Below, one piece after another: positions 1 to 9,842 of a DNA stretch of 64,000 nt. The stretch comes from Acidobacteriota bacterium. Its GTDB lineage: Bacteria; Acidobacteriota; Terriglobia; Terriglobales; Acidobacteriaceae. Numbering within the stretch: position 1 is the first letter of the stretch; each line of letters begins with the position of its first letter. Where the stretch lies: the NCBI GenBank assembly GCA_021846945.1, contig JAJZVZ010000002.1, positions 32,815 through 96,814 of the forward strand. The letters are read 5' to 3'. The notes under the pieces are model-generated. The model searched no databases, had not been told where the DNA came from, and saw nothing but the letters and a program-made list of their open reading frames with translations. A program made the position numbers and the translations under genes.

Positions 1-44
1 TATGCGATGAAAATCACCCGCTTCGACGGCCGGCGCGCAATCGC

Positions 45-1388
45 TCACTCTTGAATTGCGGGCGGCTCATTCCCTGCGCCAGCCCTGGTGCGCCGAAGAT
101 AGACCCAGAGATAAAAGCCCCCCATCGCTAACAGAGCCAATGAGGCCGGGCGTATCAGAACCAAGGTGCGCAATTGAGCAAAAATCCCATCGGTGCTCAA
201 TGCGCGGCCGTCCATGAGCGAATTGAGGGCCGACAATGGGACATCCGCGGTGAAGAAAAACGCGGCAGCCGTAACCGCAAGCGCAGTCCTTCCGATCGCG
301 CGCCCTTCGTTCCACACCAGCGCGCAGGCGGGAATCGCGAGCATCAGGATCTTCGCATCCCAGGACCGGTGATAGGTCAGCAACATGGTGAGCGTCGCCG
401 CTGTCGCCAGCGCAAGCCATGCGCTCCGCTGTGAGAATTGAACCTTGAGGGTGCGAACGAACCACACCAGCAGCATCGAGCCGCATACTAAATAGCTGAT
501 TGGATTGTAGATATTCGGTTCGTCGCGGAAGACGCTGAGGGCCGCTTGCAGATCGACGACATTCGAGACAGCGTGGCCAAAGACGGCGTTGGGACCGGGG
601 TCATTGATCCCCCCCGGCGACGAAATTCTTTCAAGGTTGGCGTGCCAGTCCTGCATCCAGCCCGGCGCCACGTGCGAAAGCCACACCAATGCCGTGACTC
701 CCAGCACAGCGGTAATGAGCAGGCTCTGCAGGGCGCGTTTCCGGCAGGGTGCGCCCGCCAACAGAAAATAGAGCCAGACGAATCCCCCATCATGGGGCTT
801 GATCGCGAGGCTGAGCGCCATGCACAGGACGCCCACCCACACAAACCGCTCCCGAACCAAGCACCACACCGCGATTCCGCAGAGGCCGACAACGATCCCC
901 GCCGTGTTGGCGGTGCTGATGGTGCTCTCGAAATTGGCAGCCAGAAGACAGGCAAGAAATGTGGAGATGTTCAGCGCATGGTCTGCGCCGACGCTCCACA
1001 TCAGCACGACTGCGAGAATAAAGACTCCGGCCATGACGGCCGTCCAGAGCACATGCGCAAGCCCCCAGGGCAGCACCGCAAAAGGAGCCACAATTACAAA
1101 TGTCGTGGGCATGTTGACGTAGAGCGTCACCGCCTGAACGGATGCGGGCGTACTCAAAGTGCGTTCGCCGCCCTCGGCCCGGTAAACACTTTCGAGAGCA
1201 CTCACCTTGTACGGGTTCTGGTGTTGCATCAGGCAGCGGGTGCCGTAATACACCGCCCTGAAGTCCACCCAGCGGTTGAGCGTATGCCCCACCGAAAAGC
1301 CCCACAAAACGGAGATGCCGCTGCACAACAGCAGGCAAAGCAGGTGAACCCTCCGCCTCTTCTCTGTACTTGAGTCCATTTGCACCAT
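45..1388 (-). CDS. GT87-type (DUF2029) polyprenyl-phosphate-dependent membrane glycosyltransferase
   Basis: Predicted integral-membrane mannosyl/arabinosyl-type glycosyltransferase of the GT87/DUF2029 kind, which uses polyprenyl-phosphate sugars on the outer face of the inner membrane. About ten hydrophobic segments run through the protein, starting with residues 11-30 of the chosen start, and a conserved-looking loop after the first segment (RWVDFRAVYYGTRCLMQHQNPY) resembles the family's acidic first periplasmic loop. The frame stays open to 1496, but the ATG at 1388 (MVQMDSSTEKRRR) puts a short basic cytoplasmic tail before the first membrane helix, so it is preferred; a second ATG lies at 1379. 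The acceptor is unknown. No operon partner is visible; the next gene on this strand is more than 250 bases upstream. Confidence 0.6.
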   Translation of the reverse strand: MVQMDSSTEKRRRVHLLCLLLCSGISVLWGFSVGHTLNRWVDFRAVYYGTRCLMQHQNPYKVSALESVYRAEGGERTLSTPASVQAVTLYVNMPTTFVIVAPFAVLPWGLAHVLWTAVMAGVFILAVVLMWSVGADHALNISTFLACLLAANFESTISTANTAGIVVGLCGIAVWCLVRERFVWVGVLCMALSLAIKPHDGGFVWLYFLLAGAPCRKRALQSLLITAVLGVTALVWLSHVAPGWMQDWHANLERISSPGGINDPGPNAVFGHAVSNVVDLQAALSVFRDEPNIYNPISYLVCGSMLLVWFVRTLKVQFSQRSAWLALATAATLTMLLTYHRSWDAKILMLAIPACALVWNEGRAIGRTALAVTAAAFFFTADVPLSALNSLMDGRALSTDGIFAQLRTLVLIRPASLALLAMGGFYLWVYLRRTRAGAGNEPPAIQE

Positions 1389-1520
1389 GCCTGCCGCTCC
1401 GCGGGACGACAGAGGTCCGCGAAAGGGGAGATTGCGACCGTTATAGCATCTCACTGCCCGGGCCGTGCAGGAAAATGCCCAGTGCCCGCATCTCATGTTG
1501 CAGATTCAGCACAAGAATGA

Positions 1521-1552
1521 GTGCCCCATGTCCCGTCTGCCGCGGCGGATGA
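1521..1552. repeat. Partial copy of a palindromic intergenic repeat
   Basis: About 28 of 32 bases match the left arm and centre of the 46-bp palindrome at 14550-14595, with an identical core CCGCCGCGGCGGAT-like centre at 1540-1552. The right arm has decayed (GAATGCGACC instead of GAGACCTGGG), so it can no longer form the full hairpin. It lies in the gap between two minus-strand genes. Confidence 0.6.
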
Positions 1553-1645
1553 ATGCGACCTCCGCTCAACAGGCCAGCCTCAGAGGTGCGCGTTGAGTCG
1601 GACCCTGCCCAATCGCTCTCGTCCGCGCCCACCGAAAGCCGCACT

Positions 1646-1936
1646 TCACTCCTTCGTCATCGCCTCCACCAGCGCCTCCCATTCCGCCTCCAGCGTTGGC
1701 CTGTGGTATCCGCGGCCCGCACGGCGGTACCAGTAATCGGCATTCCACTGCACGCCTTCCTTGCGGTGGAGATACGCATGCACCGCCATGCCCTCCGGCG
1801 TTTCCAGGCTGTCCACCAGGCCGTGTGCGCGCGCCCATTCGCCCTTGGCATCCCACCACAAAGCCTCCAGCGGAGCGTCCATTCCATCCGGCGGCTCTGC
1901 CAGCGCCATCGATGCGCGAAATCTCTCAGCATTCAT
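1646..1936 (-). CDS. Conserved-looking small protein of unknown function
   Basis: A 96-residue acidic protein, rich in Trp, Ala and Glu, that I cannot assign to a family. It starts MNAERFRASMALAEPP and contains the tract EALWWDAKGEWARAHGLVD followed by YLHRKEG and ADYWYRRAGR, which reads like a compact soluble helical protein; it has no signal peptide or membrane segment. The ATG at 1936 is chosen because AGGAGG sits four bases upstream; an in-frame ATG at 1954 would place that Shine-Dalgarno inside the gene. Small proteins of this composition are often annotated as hypothetical in soil bacteria. It stands alone, with a gene-poor stretch upstream. Confidence 0.65.
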   Translation of the reverse strand: MNAERFRASMALAEPPDGMDAPLEALWWDAKGEWARAHGLVDSLETPEGMAVHAYLHRKEGVQWNADYWYRRAGRGYHRPTLEAEWEALVEAMTKE

Positions 1937-2364
1937 AAGGCCTCCTGAACCCATTCCTACGTCGACTGCGAATTATTCAAACTTGAGTGACATCGCTCGT
2001 GTCCGGTTGATTTTTCCTTGACTCGCGACAAGCCATTCTTATCGCATGAGTTGCGTCATTTTTCGCCTGTCCACGATTTGAATTGCGTCCACTCCCTTAC
2101 TCTGCCTCCAGAGAGGCAGGATGAACACCGGCAAGAGGCTTTTCGCACCGATCACGGAGCCTGCTCCCGGGAAAACTTTCGGCTGCATCGTGGCGCGGCA
2201 GCACGGCGACCGAGGCGCGCGCACTCTTTCGTCCACGGAGCTGTTCCGTATTACGACGGCGCCACCAAAGAAGATCTGCGGCACAGCCTGCACCACAAGC
2301 AGTCGCAGTAAGCCACTGCGAAAAGCGCCGCTACCTTTTGGATAGGTAACTTAAGGATAGGTTT
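1937..2364. other. Gene-poor intergenic region
   Basis: I see no convincing gene here. Short open frames exist on both strands (for example 2121-2345 plus), but they lack family resemblance. A promoter-like pair, TTGACT at 2018-2023 and TATCGC about 16 bases on, points right, but nothing recognisable starts directly after it. Confidence 0.4.
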
Positions 2365-3021
2365 TCAGTCCATCTGGCTGGATTTGGACTGGAGATATTT
2401 GTCGAAGGGAATCTCGAAGTAGAAGAGGCGCTTTCCATCGGCATCGCGCAGATCGAAGATATGCATCTTGGCCCCCTTCAGAGGGTCACTGATTCCCGAG
2501 ATGTCGTAGAACAGGAAGCCGGCGCGCGTGGTGTGTGGTTCCACCACCAGGGCCTGATACTCGAACTCGTTGAAATCCTGCTCGATGGCCTTGTTCTTGC
2601 TCTTTGGTTTGGTGTGGAGAGGCGGAAATGGCAGAGGCATGGGAATTTCCTGGCCCACGTGCGCCGTAGTCGTCATCTTCCGCTCCACATCTTCGGGCTC
2701 GGCAGCCTGGATATCCTCACCCTTACCCTTCGCGGGCTCAAAGAGGATGCGAGCCTCCCGCAAAGAGATGGGCTTGTCGCCCAGATTGGTAATAATGAGC
2801 CGTACCGGCAGGATGTTGTATTTCAAATAATCGACGCGGAAGATCTTCTCCTGTTCGCGGGTGTCATACGGCACGACGGCGATGGCGACCTGCTCCTTCT
2901 CGTGAATTTCAACGGCGGGATAGGATGTAGCAGGCTGCGCGGGCGTCAGGGCAGGGCGTTTGGCCATGGCTGCCAGCGGGAGCCAGAGCAGCAGTACGGA
3001 GATCGTACGGAGAACTTTCAT
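2365..3021 (-). CDS. Exported protein of unknown function
   Basis: A 218-residue protein with a clear signal peptide (MKVLRTISVLLLWLPLAAMA, cleavage expected near residue 20). The mature part is beta-rich, with a central segment VRLIITNLGDKPISLREARILF that looks like an immunoglobulin-like or DUF-type beta sandwich, a proline/lysine linker (MPLPFPPLHTKPKSKNK), and a C-terminal part ending in FDLRDADGKRLFYFEIPFDKYL. The ATG at 3021 is chosen because it begins the signal peptide; an ATG six codons earlier (3039) is possible. Function is not recognised. It is divergent from waaA, with about 55 bases between starts. Confidence 0.65.
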   Translation of the reverse strand: MKVLRTISVLLLWLPLAAMAKRPALTPAQPATSYPAVEIHEKEQVAIAVVPYDTREQEKIFRVDYLKYNILPVRLIITNLGDKPISLREARILFEPAKGKGEDIQAAEPEDVERKMTTTAHVGQEIPMPLPFPPLHTKPKSKNKAIEQDFNEFEYQALVVEPHTTRAGFLFYDISGISDPLKGAKMHIFDLRDADGKRLFYFEIPFDKYLQSKSSQMD

Positions 3022-3077
3022 CGCGCTCGACTGTATCATTTTACAGTTAGACCACGAAAAGGCAGATTCCGTTACGC

Positions 3078-4403
3078 ATGATCCTGTTTTTCTACAATAT
3101 GGCCTTGATTGCCGGCCTTGTGATCAGCGCTCCATGGTGGTTGTGGAGGATGGCTACGACGCACAAGTACCGCGAAGGCATGGGCGAGCGCCTGGGCTTC
3201 ACGCGCCAGGCAGCGGACCGTCTGGCGAAGCGTGGGCGCGCACTCGTATGGGTTCATGCTGTTTCAGTGGGCGAGGTGCTTGCTGTCACCCGGCTGGTTA
3301 AGGAACTCGACGCTGCGCTGCCGGATTTCTTCGTGGCAATCTCCACTACGACTCGCACCGGCCAGCAGCTTGCCCGCGAACGCTTCGGCGCGGATCGCGT
3401 CTTCTATTGCCCGCTCGATCTGCCTTGGGCGACCAGAGCCTGGCTCCATGCAATGCAGCCGCGTTTGCTGGTTCTAGCGGAGACGGAGTTCTGGCCTAAT
3501 CTGCTGAACGGCTGTTTTCGCCGCGAGATTCCGGTGGCGGTGGTGAACGCCCGCATCTCCGACCGCTCCTGGCCGCGCTACCGAAGGCTGCGCTGGCTGT
3601 GGAAGCCTATCCTGCGGCGGCTCAGCCGCGTTCTGGCGCAGAGCGAGACAGACGGCAGGCGGCTCCGCGCCCTGGGTTGTGTGCCCGAGTGTGTTTCCGT
3701 CGCCGGCAATCTCAAATTCGACGTACGCGCCGCCGGCGAATCCGCCGCTACCCGATTGTTGAAGGCTGCGGCCGGCGGACGGCGGCTTGCCGTGGCCGGC
3801 AGCACCCTGGAGGGTGAAGAAGCGGAGCTGCTCGAAGCGTGGCCGCTGTTGCTGGCCGCCGAGCCAGAACTGGCCATGGTGCTGGCTCCGCGCCATCCCG
3901 AGCGCTTTGGCGCAGTGGCGGCTTTGCTGGAGAGAGCAGGCGTTTCGTGGAGCAGGCGATCGAACTGGAAGGAGCAAGCGCCGGCAGCGCTTCGGCCTGG
4001 TGAAATTGTGCTGCTCGATACGATTGGCGAACTGGCCTCGGTTTACTCGCTGGCCGAGGTTGCCTTTGTGGGTGGCAGCCTGGTTCCCGCGGGCGGACAC
4101 AATCCGCTGGAGCCGGCGCAGTTCGGTGTGCCTATCGTGATGGGGCCGCACTATGTGAACTTCCGCGCAATTACGGAAGACCTTCGCGAGCACCGCGCCC
4201 TGCGCATTGCCGGGAAAGAGGAACTGGCCGCCACATTGATTGAACTGCTCCAGAATCCGAAAGAGGCTGCCGCTATGGGTGAGCGGGCGCGGCAGGTCTT
4301 TGCCCAGCAGGCGGGGGCGACGGATCGCTGCGTGCAGGCTTTGCGCGCATTGCTTTCAGCGCCAGTTCGTCCCGCATCTGCCGCACAGGAGCGCACGGCA
4401 TGA
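3078..4403 (+). CDS. waaA: 3-deoxy-D-manno-octulosonic acid (Kdo) transferase
   Basis: GT30 family enzyme that adds Kdo from CMP-Kdo to the lipid A precursor on the cytoplasmic face of the inner membrane. A membrane anchor lies at residues 5-22. The motif VHAVSVGEVLA (residues 59-69) carries the family's catalytic Glu at 66. Further family signatures are LVLAETEFWPNLL, VNARISDRSW and, in the C-terminal GT-B domain, AFVGGSLVPAGGHNPLEPAQFGVP. At 441 residues it is of normal length. Its TGA overlaps the ATG of lpxK (ATGA), so the two are translationally coupled in an LPS-core/lipid A operon. This supports a Gram-negative cell envelope. Confidence 0.95.
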   Translation: MILFFYNMALIAGLVISAPWWLWRMATTHKYREGMGERLGFTRQAADRLAKRGRALVWVHAVSVGEVLAVTRLVKELDAALPDFFVAISTTTRTGQQLARERFGADRVFYCPLDLPWATRAWLHAMQPRLLVLAETEFWPNLLNGCFRREIPVAVVNARISDRSWPRYRRLRWLWKPILRRLSRVLAQSETDGRRLRALGCVPECVSVAGNLKFDVRAAGESAATRLLKAAAGGRRLAVAGSTLEGEEAELLEAWPLLLAAEPELAMVLAPRHPERFGAVAALLERAGVSWSRRSNWKEQAPAALRPGEIVLLDTIGELASVYSLAEVAFVGGSLVPAGGHNPLEPAQFGVPIVMGPHYVNFRAITEDLREHRALRIAGKEELAATLIELLQNPKEAAAMGERARQVFAQQAGATDRCVQALRALLSAPVRPASAAQERTA

Positions 4404-5395
4404 AGCCGCCATTTTCCGCGCGCCGTCTGCTGCTGCCGCTTGTGCCGGTTTACCGGCTGGTGTTGGAGATCCGCGAGCGGCGCCTTCGCTCCGGGCAGGA
4501 GCCGGTGCGGAAGCTGCGCTGGCCGGTCATCAGCATCGGCAACCTTTCGGCTGGCGGCGCAGGCAAAACGCCGCTTGTCATCACGCTGGCGCAGGCGCTC
4601 GTCCGGCGCGGTCTGTATGTGGATGTGTTGTCGCGCGGCTACGGCCGCCATAGCCGTCATCCAGCCCGTGTCGATCCTGAGGGAACGGCCGAGGAATTCG
4701 GCGATGAGCCGCTGCTGATTGCACGCGAGGCAAAAGTGCCTGTTTATGTGGCGGCGCAGCGCTACCAGGCGGGGCTGCTGGTCGAGACTGGCCGCAAGTT
4801 AGATTTATCTCATGGCCTGCATCTGCTGGACGACGGATTTCAGCATCGCCAGCTTCACCGCGACGTGAATATTCTGCTGCTCAGCCGCGAAGACTGTGAG
4901 GATCGCCTGCTTCCCGCTGGCAACATGCGCGAGCCGCTTTCGGCGCTGCGCCGCGCCACCATCGTCGCCATTCCCGCCGGCGACGATGCGCAAAGGGTTG
5001 AGGCCGGTCTGCGCGCGAATGGCTGGCAGGGGCCGGTCTGGCGCCTGCTCCGCCGCATGGATGTCCCTCCTGTTGCTGGGCCCGTGGCCGCCTTTTGCGG
5101 CATCGCGCGCCCGGCGCAGTTCTTCGAAGGGCTGGAAGCTGCCGGCCTGCGCCTCGCTGCCCGCATCGCCTTTCCAGACCATCACCGCTACACCGCGCGC
5201 GAGATCCGTCGCATCCAGACTGTCGCCCGCAACGCAGGCGCTGCCGCAATCATCACTACGGAAAAAGACGGCGTGCGGCTCGGCAGGCTCTCCGCCGCGT
5301 TTCCAGACCCCCTGCCGCTCAAAACCGCTCACCTGCGCGTTGAGATCGAGGACGAAGAGGTTGCGCTGGACTTTATCGAATCGAAGGTCTGTTAG
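4400..5395 (+). CDS. lpxK: Tetraacyldisaccharide 4'-kinase
   Basis: Phosphorylates the 4' position of tetraacyl-disaccharide-1-phosphate to make lipid IVA, the step before Kdo transfer by WaaA. The N-terminal hydrophobic stretch (residues 10-24) is the usual membrane-associating helix. The Walker A-like loop is GNLSAGGAGKTP (residues 48-59), and DDGFQHRQLHRDVNILL contains the family's DDGFQH motif. The C-terminal part holds FPDHHRYT and TTEKDGVRL, both typical of LpxK. At 331 residues it has the usual length. It overlaps waaA by four bases, so the pair is co-transcribed. Confidence 0.95.
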   Translation: MKPPFSARRLLLPLVPVYRLVLEIRERRLRSGQEPVRKLRWPVISIGNLSAGGAGKTPLVITLAQALVRRGLYVDVLSRGYGRHSRHPARVDPEGTAEEFGDEPLLIAREAKVPVYVAAQRYQAGLLVETGRKLDLSHGLHLLDDGFQHRQLHRDVNILLLSREDCEDRLLPAGNMREPLSALRRATIVAIPAGDDAQRVEAGLRANGWQGPVWRLLRRMDVPPVAGPVAAFCGIARPAQFFEGLEAAGLRLAARIAFPDHHRYTAREIRRIQTVARNAGAAAIITTEKDGVRLGRLSAAFPDPLPLKTAHLRVEIEDEEVALDFIESKVC

Positions 5396-5749
5396 TGCAG
5401 ACCGCCAGAAATGCGAGAGATTATTCTGCGAACTGAGGAAGGTTCCGCATGGCATCAACCAGCAGGGTCAAAGAGGCTGCGGGAAAGTTCCGATTTTGAG
5501 TTGAATTTCCAGAAAACATCCTTCGGAGTCATGTCGATTTTGCAAAACTTACGGCACGACTGAAGTCATGCCCTAAAGAGAATTCACGTTCCGATCACGC
5601 TGCCCTTGACCTGATCTGTACTTCGAATCCGGGGTTTTCAAGTGGCTGAGGAGGCGCAGGGCTTGTTTGTCTAAAGATAAACAACGTTCCGCTGTTACCA
5701 GGCCCTCCTCGTATCGAGTTCTTCCGCAACCTCTAGAGCCTGCGCAGCG
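5396..5749. other. Convergent intergenic region with a 20-bp imperfect palindrome
   Basis: This gap separates the 3' ends of lpxK (plus) and the enolase-superfamily gene (minus). No gene is evident. At 5664-5683 there is an imperfect palindrome, TGTTTGTC-TAAA-GATAAACA. It lies downstream of both genes, so it may be a weak hairpin rather than an operator. No U-rich terminator was found. Confidence 0.4.
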
Positions 5750-6910
5750 CTAAACGTAGAATCCAGGCCGCCGCCTGGTCACGCCGGGATGCTTCTCAAG
5801 CTCTGCTTCATCCAGGTCGAAGCCCAGCCCCGGCTCATCGCTCAACTCGACAAAGCCATTCCGGATCGGCAGCGGCCTGCCCAGCACGGTCTCGCGCCAG
5901 GGCACATCCATCACCATGAACTCCTGCAGGAAGAAATTTGGCACCGCGGCCATTACGTGGGCCGATGCAATGGTGCAGATGGGACCGTTGGGATTGTGTG
6001 GCGCAATCGGCACGTTGTACGCCTCGCACATCGAGGCGATCTTCCGCATTTCGCTGATGCCTCCACAGCGAACCACGTCGGGCATAAGAATATCCGCGGC
6101 GTGCTTCTCGAGCACCGGGCGCGCCATGAAGCGCGAGTGCAACCGCTCGCCCACGCAGACGGGCAGGGGAATCTTCCTGCGGATGTCCGCGATCTCGTCC
6201 GGGAACTCCGGACCCACAGGTTCCTCGTACCACATGCAGTTGATGCCGGCGGCGGCGATGCGCTGCGCCATCTCCACGGCCGTGGGCGCATTCAGCATGG
6301 CGTGCGTTTCCACGGCGATGGGGAAGTCGCGGCCTGCGCCGTTCTGCACCGCGACCAGCCGCTCCAGCGCCAGTTGCTTCTGCTCTTCGGTGAGGCCCAG
6401 GTTTGAGGCGAGGTGCTCACCATACCAGTAGTTGGTGTGCGCAAAGGGATCGAACTTGCAGGCGGCGAAACCCTGCTTCCTGACCGCTTCGGCCTGTCGC
6501 GCGTAGTCCTGCGGCGTGCCGGTGCCGCCCAGGAACCAGTAGTTGGCATAGAGCTTGATCTGCTTGCGATAGGCGCCGCCCAGCAGTTCATAGATCGGCA
6601 TCCCGGCACGCTTGCCGGCAATATCCCACAGCGCAATATCCACGGCGCTGATCGCGCTCATCACCGGACCGGCCTGCCCCAGCCAGTTGAAGTCCCGGTA
6701 CATCTTGGTCCACAGGTAGTCGATGCGCGTGGGATCTTCGCCGATCAGCGTTTCACCCGCGTGCTTGCAGGCCTCCAGCACCATCGGGCTGCCCGGCCAG
6801 TTCGAGCCTTCGCCGATGCCGGTCAATCCTTCATCGGTGTAAATCTTGATCAGCGTCCAGTTGTACTTGATTCCTTCGACCAGCCATGCCTTCACTTGTG
6901 TAATTCGCAT
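5750..6910 (-). CDS. Enolase-superfamily (mandelate racemase / muconate lactonizing) dehydratase, probably a sugar-acid dehydratase
   Basis: A 386-residue protein with the N-terminal capping domain (MRITQVKAWLVEG...) and the C-terminal TIM barrel of the superfamily. Visible active-site elements are CKFDPF (Lys on the second strand), AVETHAML (first metal ligand), WYEEPVGPE (second), VGERLHSR (third), DVVRCGGI and the His in APHNPNGP. This pattern resembles galactonate dehydratase-type members. The substrate cannot be set from sequence; an aldonate or aldarate is likely because it follows garD by 11 bases at the end of the gudD-garD operon. The ATG at 6910 is chosen to begin at the conserved MRIT; the longer frame to 6973 would overlap garD. 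Confidence 0.8.
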   Translation of the reverse strand: MRITQVKAWLVEGIKYNWTLIKIYTDEGLTGIGEGSNWPGSPMVLEACKHAGETLIGEDPTRIDYLWTKMYRDFNWLGQAGPVMSAISAVDIALWDIAGKRAGMPIYELLGGAYRKQIKLYANYWFLGGTGTPQDYARQAEAVRKQGFAACKFDPFAHTNYWYGEHLASNLGLTEEQKQLALERLVAVQNGAGRDFPIAVETHAMLNAPTAVEMAQRIAAAGINCMWYEEPVGPEFPDEIADIRRKIPLPVCVGERLHSRFMARPVLEKHAADILMPDVVRCGGISEMRKIASMCEAYNVPIAPHNPNGPICTIASAHVMAAVPNFFLQEFMVMDVPWRETVLGRPLPIRNGFVELSDEPGLGFDLDEAELEKHPGVTRRRPGFYV

Positions 6911-6921
6911 AACAAGCCATC

Positions 6922-8487
6922 CTAAGTGACCGGGCCGGGATTGAAAAGGGCGAGATCGTTGTGCAATCCCCAATGCTCGGCCCAGGTTCGCTTGCGGCCG
7001 CCGGCCACGTCGAGAATCATGCGGAAGATTTCCCAGCCAACCTCTTCGACCGTCGTCTCCGCGGTTGCGATTCTGCCCGCGTCGATGTCGATCAAATCGC
7101 GCCAGCGCTCCGCCAGACCGCTGTTTGACGCTATTTTGATCACTGGCGCCATAGCAAGGCCGTAAGGCGTGCCGCGCCCGGTTGTGAAGACGTGCATATT
7201 CATCCCGGCCGCCAACTGCAGGGTGCCGCAGATGAAGTCGCTGGCCGGCGTAGCCGCAAAGACGAGTCCCTTCTGTGTGATGCGCTCTCCGGGGCCCACT
7301 ACGCCCATCAGCGCGGTGCTGCCTGCCTTGGCCACCGAACCCATGGCCTTCTCAACAATGTTCGCCAGCCCGCCCAGCTTGTTGCCCGGGGTCGGATTCG
7401 CACCGCGGTCTGCGCCACCTTTGCGCAGGTACTCGTCGTACCAGGCCATTTCGCGCAGAAAATCCCTGGCCACCTCCGGCGTGGCGGCCCGCGCACTGAT
7501 CAGATGCGCGGCATCGCGCACCTCTGTCACCTCAGAGAACATCACCGTCGCGCCGGCACGCACCAGCAGGTCAGCCGCAAATCCCACGGCGGGGTTCGCC
7601 GTCACGCCGGAGAGCGCATCGGAGCCGCCGCATTGTAGCCCCACCACAAGATCCGACGCCGGACAGGAGACGCGCCGGCGCTCGTTCAGCCGCTTCAACC
7701 GCGCCTCGGCCAGCGTCATGATGTGCGCTACCATTTCGCCAAAACCCTGCTGCGCATCCTGAAGAACCGCGACCGATGGCTCCTCTGTGAGCACGTTCAA
7801 CGGCCCGTCGAGCAATTTTGCAGGCTGCAGCTTTTCGCATCCGAGGCTAACCACCAGCAGTTCGCCGCCGAAGTTAGGGTTCAGGCTCAGATTGTGGAGC
7901 GTGCGGATCGGCACCGCCGCGCCGGGCGCATCGATGGCCACGCCGCAGCCATAGTTGTGGGTGATGGCCACGACATCATCGACATGGGGATAGCGCGGCA
8001 GTAGTTCCGCCTTGATGCGGCGGACTGCATAGTCCACGGTGGGCGCTGTACATTGCACGGTGGTGCTGATGCCGAGGATGTTGCGGGTTCCTACTGAGCC
8101 GTCCGGATTGCGATAGCCCTCAAACGTAAAGCCGTCCAGCGCAGGTAGAGGCCTGGGCGTGGCCGTCGCCAGCGGGCACTCGGCCAGCGCCGGTGCCTGC
8201 GGCTGTGCCACAAGCCCTTCATGCACCCAACTGCCGCCCGCGATGGGCCGCTTCGCGAAGCCGATTACCGTGCCGTAGCGCAGAATGCTTTCGCCTTCCG
8301 CCAGATCGGCAAGCGCGACTTTATGCGCCTGGGGAACAGCTTCAATGAGGACCAGTCCGCAGGGAAAACGGCTGCCCACGGGCAACCCGCCCTGGTTCAC
8401 GACGACAGCGACATTATCGCGCGGATCAACGCGGATATAGCGCGGCAGCGCAGCGGGTTTGTCGATTTGGCCGTGTTCCTTGCTCAT
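6922..8487 (-). CDS. garD: Galactarate dehydratase (UxaA/GarD family)
   Basis: Dehydrates galactarate (mucate) to 5-keto-4-deoxy-D-glucarate. The N-terminal SAF-like domain covers residues 15-100; the catalytic UxaA-type region begins at [15 protein letters not shown], followed by [23 protein letters not shown] and [20 protein letters not shown], all hallmarks of the family. At 521 residues it matches GarD (about 523) better than altronate dehydratase UxaA (about 495), and the neighbouring glucarate dehydratase supports that choice. Its start lies two bases after the gudD stop and its stop is 11 bases before the next gene, so the three genes form one operon. Altronate dehydratase remains a less likely alternative. 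Confidence 0.85.
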   Translation of the reverse strand: MSKEHGQIDKPAALPRYIRVDPRDNVAVVVNQGGLPVGSRFPCGLVLIEAVPQAHKVALADLAEGESILRYGTVIGFAKRPIAGGSWVHEGLVAQPQAPALAECPLATATPRPLPALDGFTFEGYRNPDGSVGTRNILGISTTVQCTAPTVDYAVRRIKAELLPRYPHVDDVVAITHNYGCGVAIDAPGAAVPIRTLHNLSLNPNFGGELLVVSLGCEKLQPAKLLDGPLNVLTEEPSVAVLQDAQQGFGEMVAHIMTLAEARLKRLNERRRVSCPASDLVVGLQCGGSDALSGVTANPAVGFAADLLVRAGATVMFSEVTEVRDAAHLISARAATPEVARDFLREMAWYDEYLRKGGADRGANPTPGNKLGGLANIVEKAMGSVAKAGSTALMGVVGPGERITQKGLVFAATPASDFICGTLQLAAGMNMHVFTTGRGTPYGLAMAPVIKIASNSGLAERWRDLIDIDAGRIATAETTVEEVGWEIFRMILDVAGGRKRTWAEHWGLHNDLALFNPGPVT

Positions 8488-8489
8488 GA

Positions 8490-9842
8490 TTACCGCACCA
8501 TGCAGGGGCGTTTCGGATCGAACTTCCAGCCGGGAATCAACGACTGCATGGCGGCAGCGTCATCACGCGCGCCCAGATTCATTCTCCCGTAAAGCGCGTG
8601 CGCCCGCTCAATGGCGTCCATGTCGAGTTCGACTCCCAGTCCGCCGCGTTCCGGGACGGTCAGCATGCCGTCTTTAATCGGAAAGGGATTTATGGTCAGG
8701 TGCTCCCCATCCTGCCAGATCCAGTGCGTGTCGATGGCCGTGATTGTGCCGGGCGCGGCCGCGGCCACATGCGTCACCATGGCCAGCGAGATGTCGAAGT
8801 GGTTGTTGGAGTGCGAGCCCCAGGTGAGCCCGTTGTCGCGGCAGGTCTGCGCCACGCGCACCGATCCCTGCATTGTCCAGAAGTGCGGGTCGGCCAGCGG
8901 AATGTCCACCGCATTCAGCCGGATCGCATGCCGCAACTGGCGCCAGTCCGTAGCGATCATGTTCGTAGCGGTGGGCAGATTTGTGGCCTGGCGAAACTCC
9001 GCCATAATCTCGCGGCCTGAGAAGCCCTGCTCGGCGCCGCATGGATCTTCCGCGTAAGCGAGCACATCCTGCTTGCCTTTGCACAATGCGATGGCCTCTT
9101 CGAGCGACCACGCTCCGTTTGGATCGAGCGTAATGCGTGCCTCAGGAAAGCGGCAATGCAGTGCTTCCACGGCCTTCATTTCCTCAGTGCCGTCAAGCAC
9201 GCCGCCCTTCAGCTTGAAGTCGTTGAAGCCATACTGCGCGTGGGCGGCCTCGGCAAGTCGCACAATTGCCTCGGGCGTGAGCGCCTCTTCATCGCGCAGG
9301 CGAAACCAGCCCGCGGCCGATTCGCTCGCGCACCGGTAAATGATGCCGGCTTTGCGGCTGTCGCCCACGAAGAACAGATAGCCAAGCACCGGCACGGTTG
9401 CGCGTTGCTGGCCTTCACCCAGCAGCGCCGCAACGGGGAGTCCAAGAAACTGTCCGAGCAGGTCGAGCAGCGCGGACTCGATCGCAGTGACGGCATGGAT
9501 GGCGACGCGCAGATCGAAGGTCTGCAGACCGCGCCCCCCTGCATCGCGATCGGCAAAGCGCTGCCGCACGGCGTTCAGAATGGCGTTATAGGAAGCAGTT
9601 TCGCGCCCGATCACCAGCGGCTTTGCTTCTTCCAGAACCCGCCGAATCTTTTCTCCGCCTGGAACTTCGCCCACTCCGGTGTTTCCCGCATCGTCTGTCA
9701 GGATGACGAGGTTGCGCGTAAAGTATGGCGCATGCGCGCCGCTCAGGTTGAGCAGCATGCTGTCGTGGCCTGCCACAGGCACCACGCGCATGGCGGCAAC
9801 CCGCGGCGATCTGCCGCCCGCATTCAAGCCTGCACTGCTCAT
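8490..9842 (-). CDS. gudD: Glucarate dehydratase
   Basis: Enolase-superfamily enzyme converting D-glucarate (and L-idarate) to 5-keto-4-deoxy-D-glucarate. Near-diagnostic N-terminal segment [20 protein letters not shown] is followed by [25 protein letters not shown]. The KxK catalytic motif is [10 protein letters not shown], metal ligands lie in [10 protein letters not shown] and AEDPCGAE, and the catalytic His region is [13 protein letters not shown]. At 450 residues it matches the family. The ATG at 9842 is kept because the known enzyme has a similar 10-17 residue lead before the conserved block; an internal ATG is at 9791. First gene of the minus-strand operon, divergent from the plus-strand aldarate genes across about 290 bases. 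Confidence 0.93.
   Translation of the reverse strand: MSSAGLNAGGRSPRVAAMRVVPVAGHDSMLLNLSGAHAPYFTRNLVILTDDAGNTGVGEVPGGEKIRRVLEEAKPLVIGRETASYNAILNAVRQRFADRDAGGRGLQTFDLRVAIHAVTAIESALLDLLGQFLGLPVAALLGEGQQRATVPVLGYLFFVGDSRKAGIIYRCASESAAGWFRLRDEEALTPEAIVRLAEAAHAQYGFNDFKLKGGVLDGTEEMKAVEALHCRFPEARITLDPNGAWSLEEAIALCKGKQDVLAYAEDPCGAEQGFSGREIMAEFRQATNLPTATNMIATDWRQLRHAIRLNAVDIPLADPHFWTMQGSVRVAQTCRDNGLTWGSHSNNHFDISLAMVTHVAAAAPGTITAIDTHWIWQDGEHLTINPFPIKDGMLTVPERGGLGVELDMDAIERAHALYGRMNLGARDDAAAMQSLIPGWKFDPKRPCMVR

Noticed and set aside
2121-2345. 74-codon open frame preceded by a GAGAGGCAGG-like sequence
   Set aside because: The ribosome site is weak and the protein has no recognisable feature; left as intergenic.
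5664-5683. Palindrome TGTTTGTC-TAAA-GATAAACA as an operator
   Set aside because: It lies downstream of both flanking genes, so control of a promoter is unlikely.
6922-8487. Altronate dehydratase (uxaA) for the garD gene
   Set aside because: Length and linkage with gudD, garL and garR favour galactarate dehydratase; kept as an alternative only.
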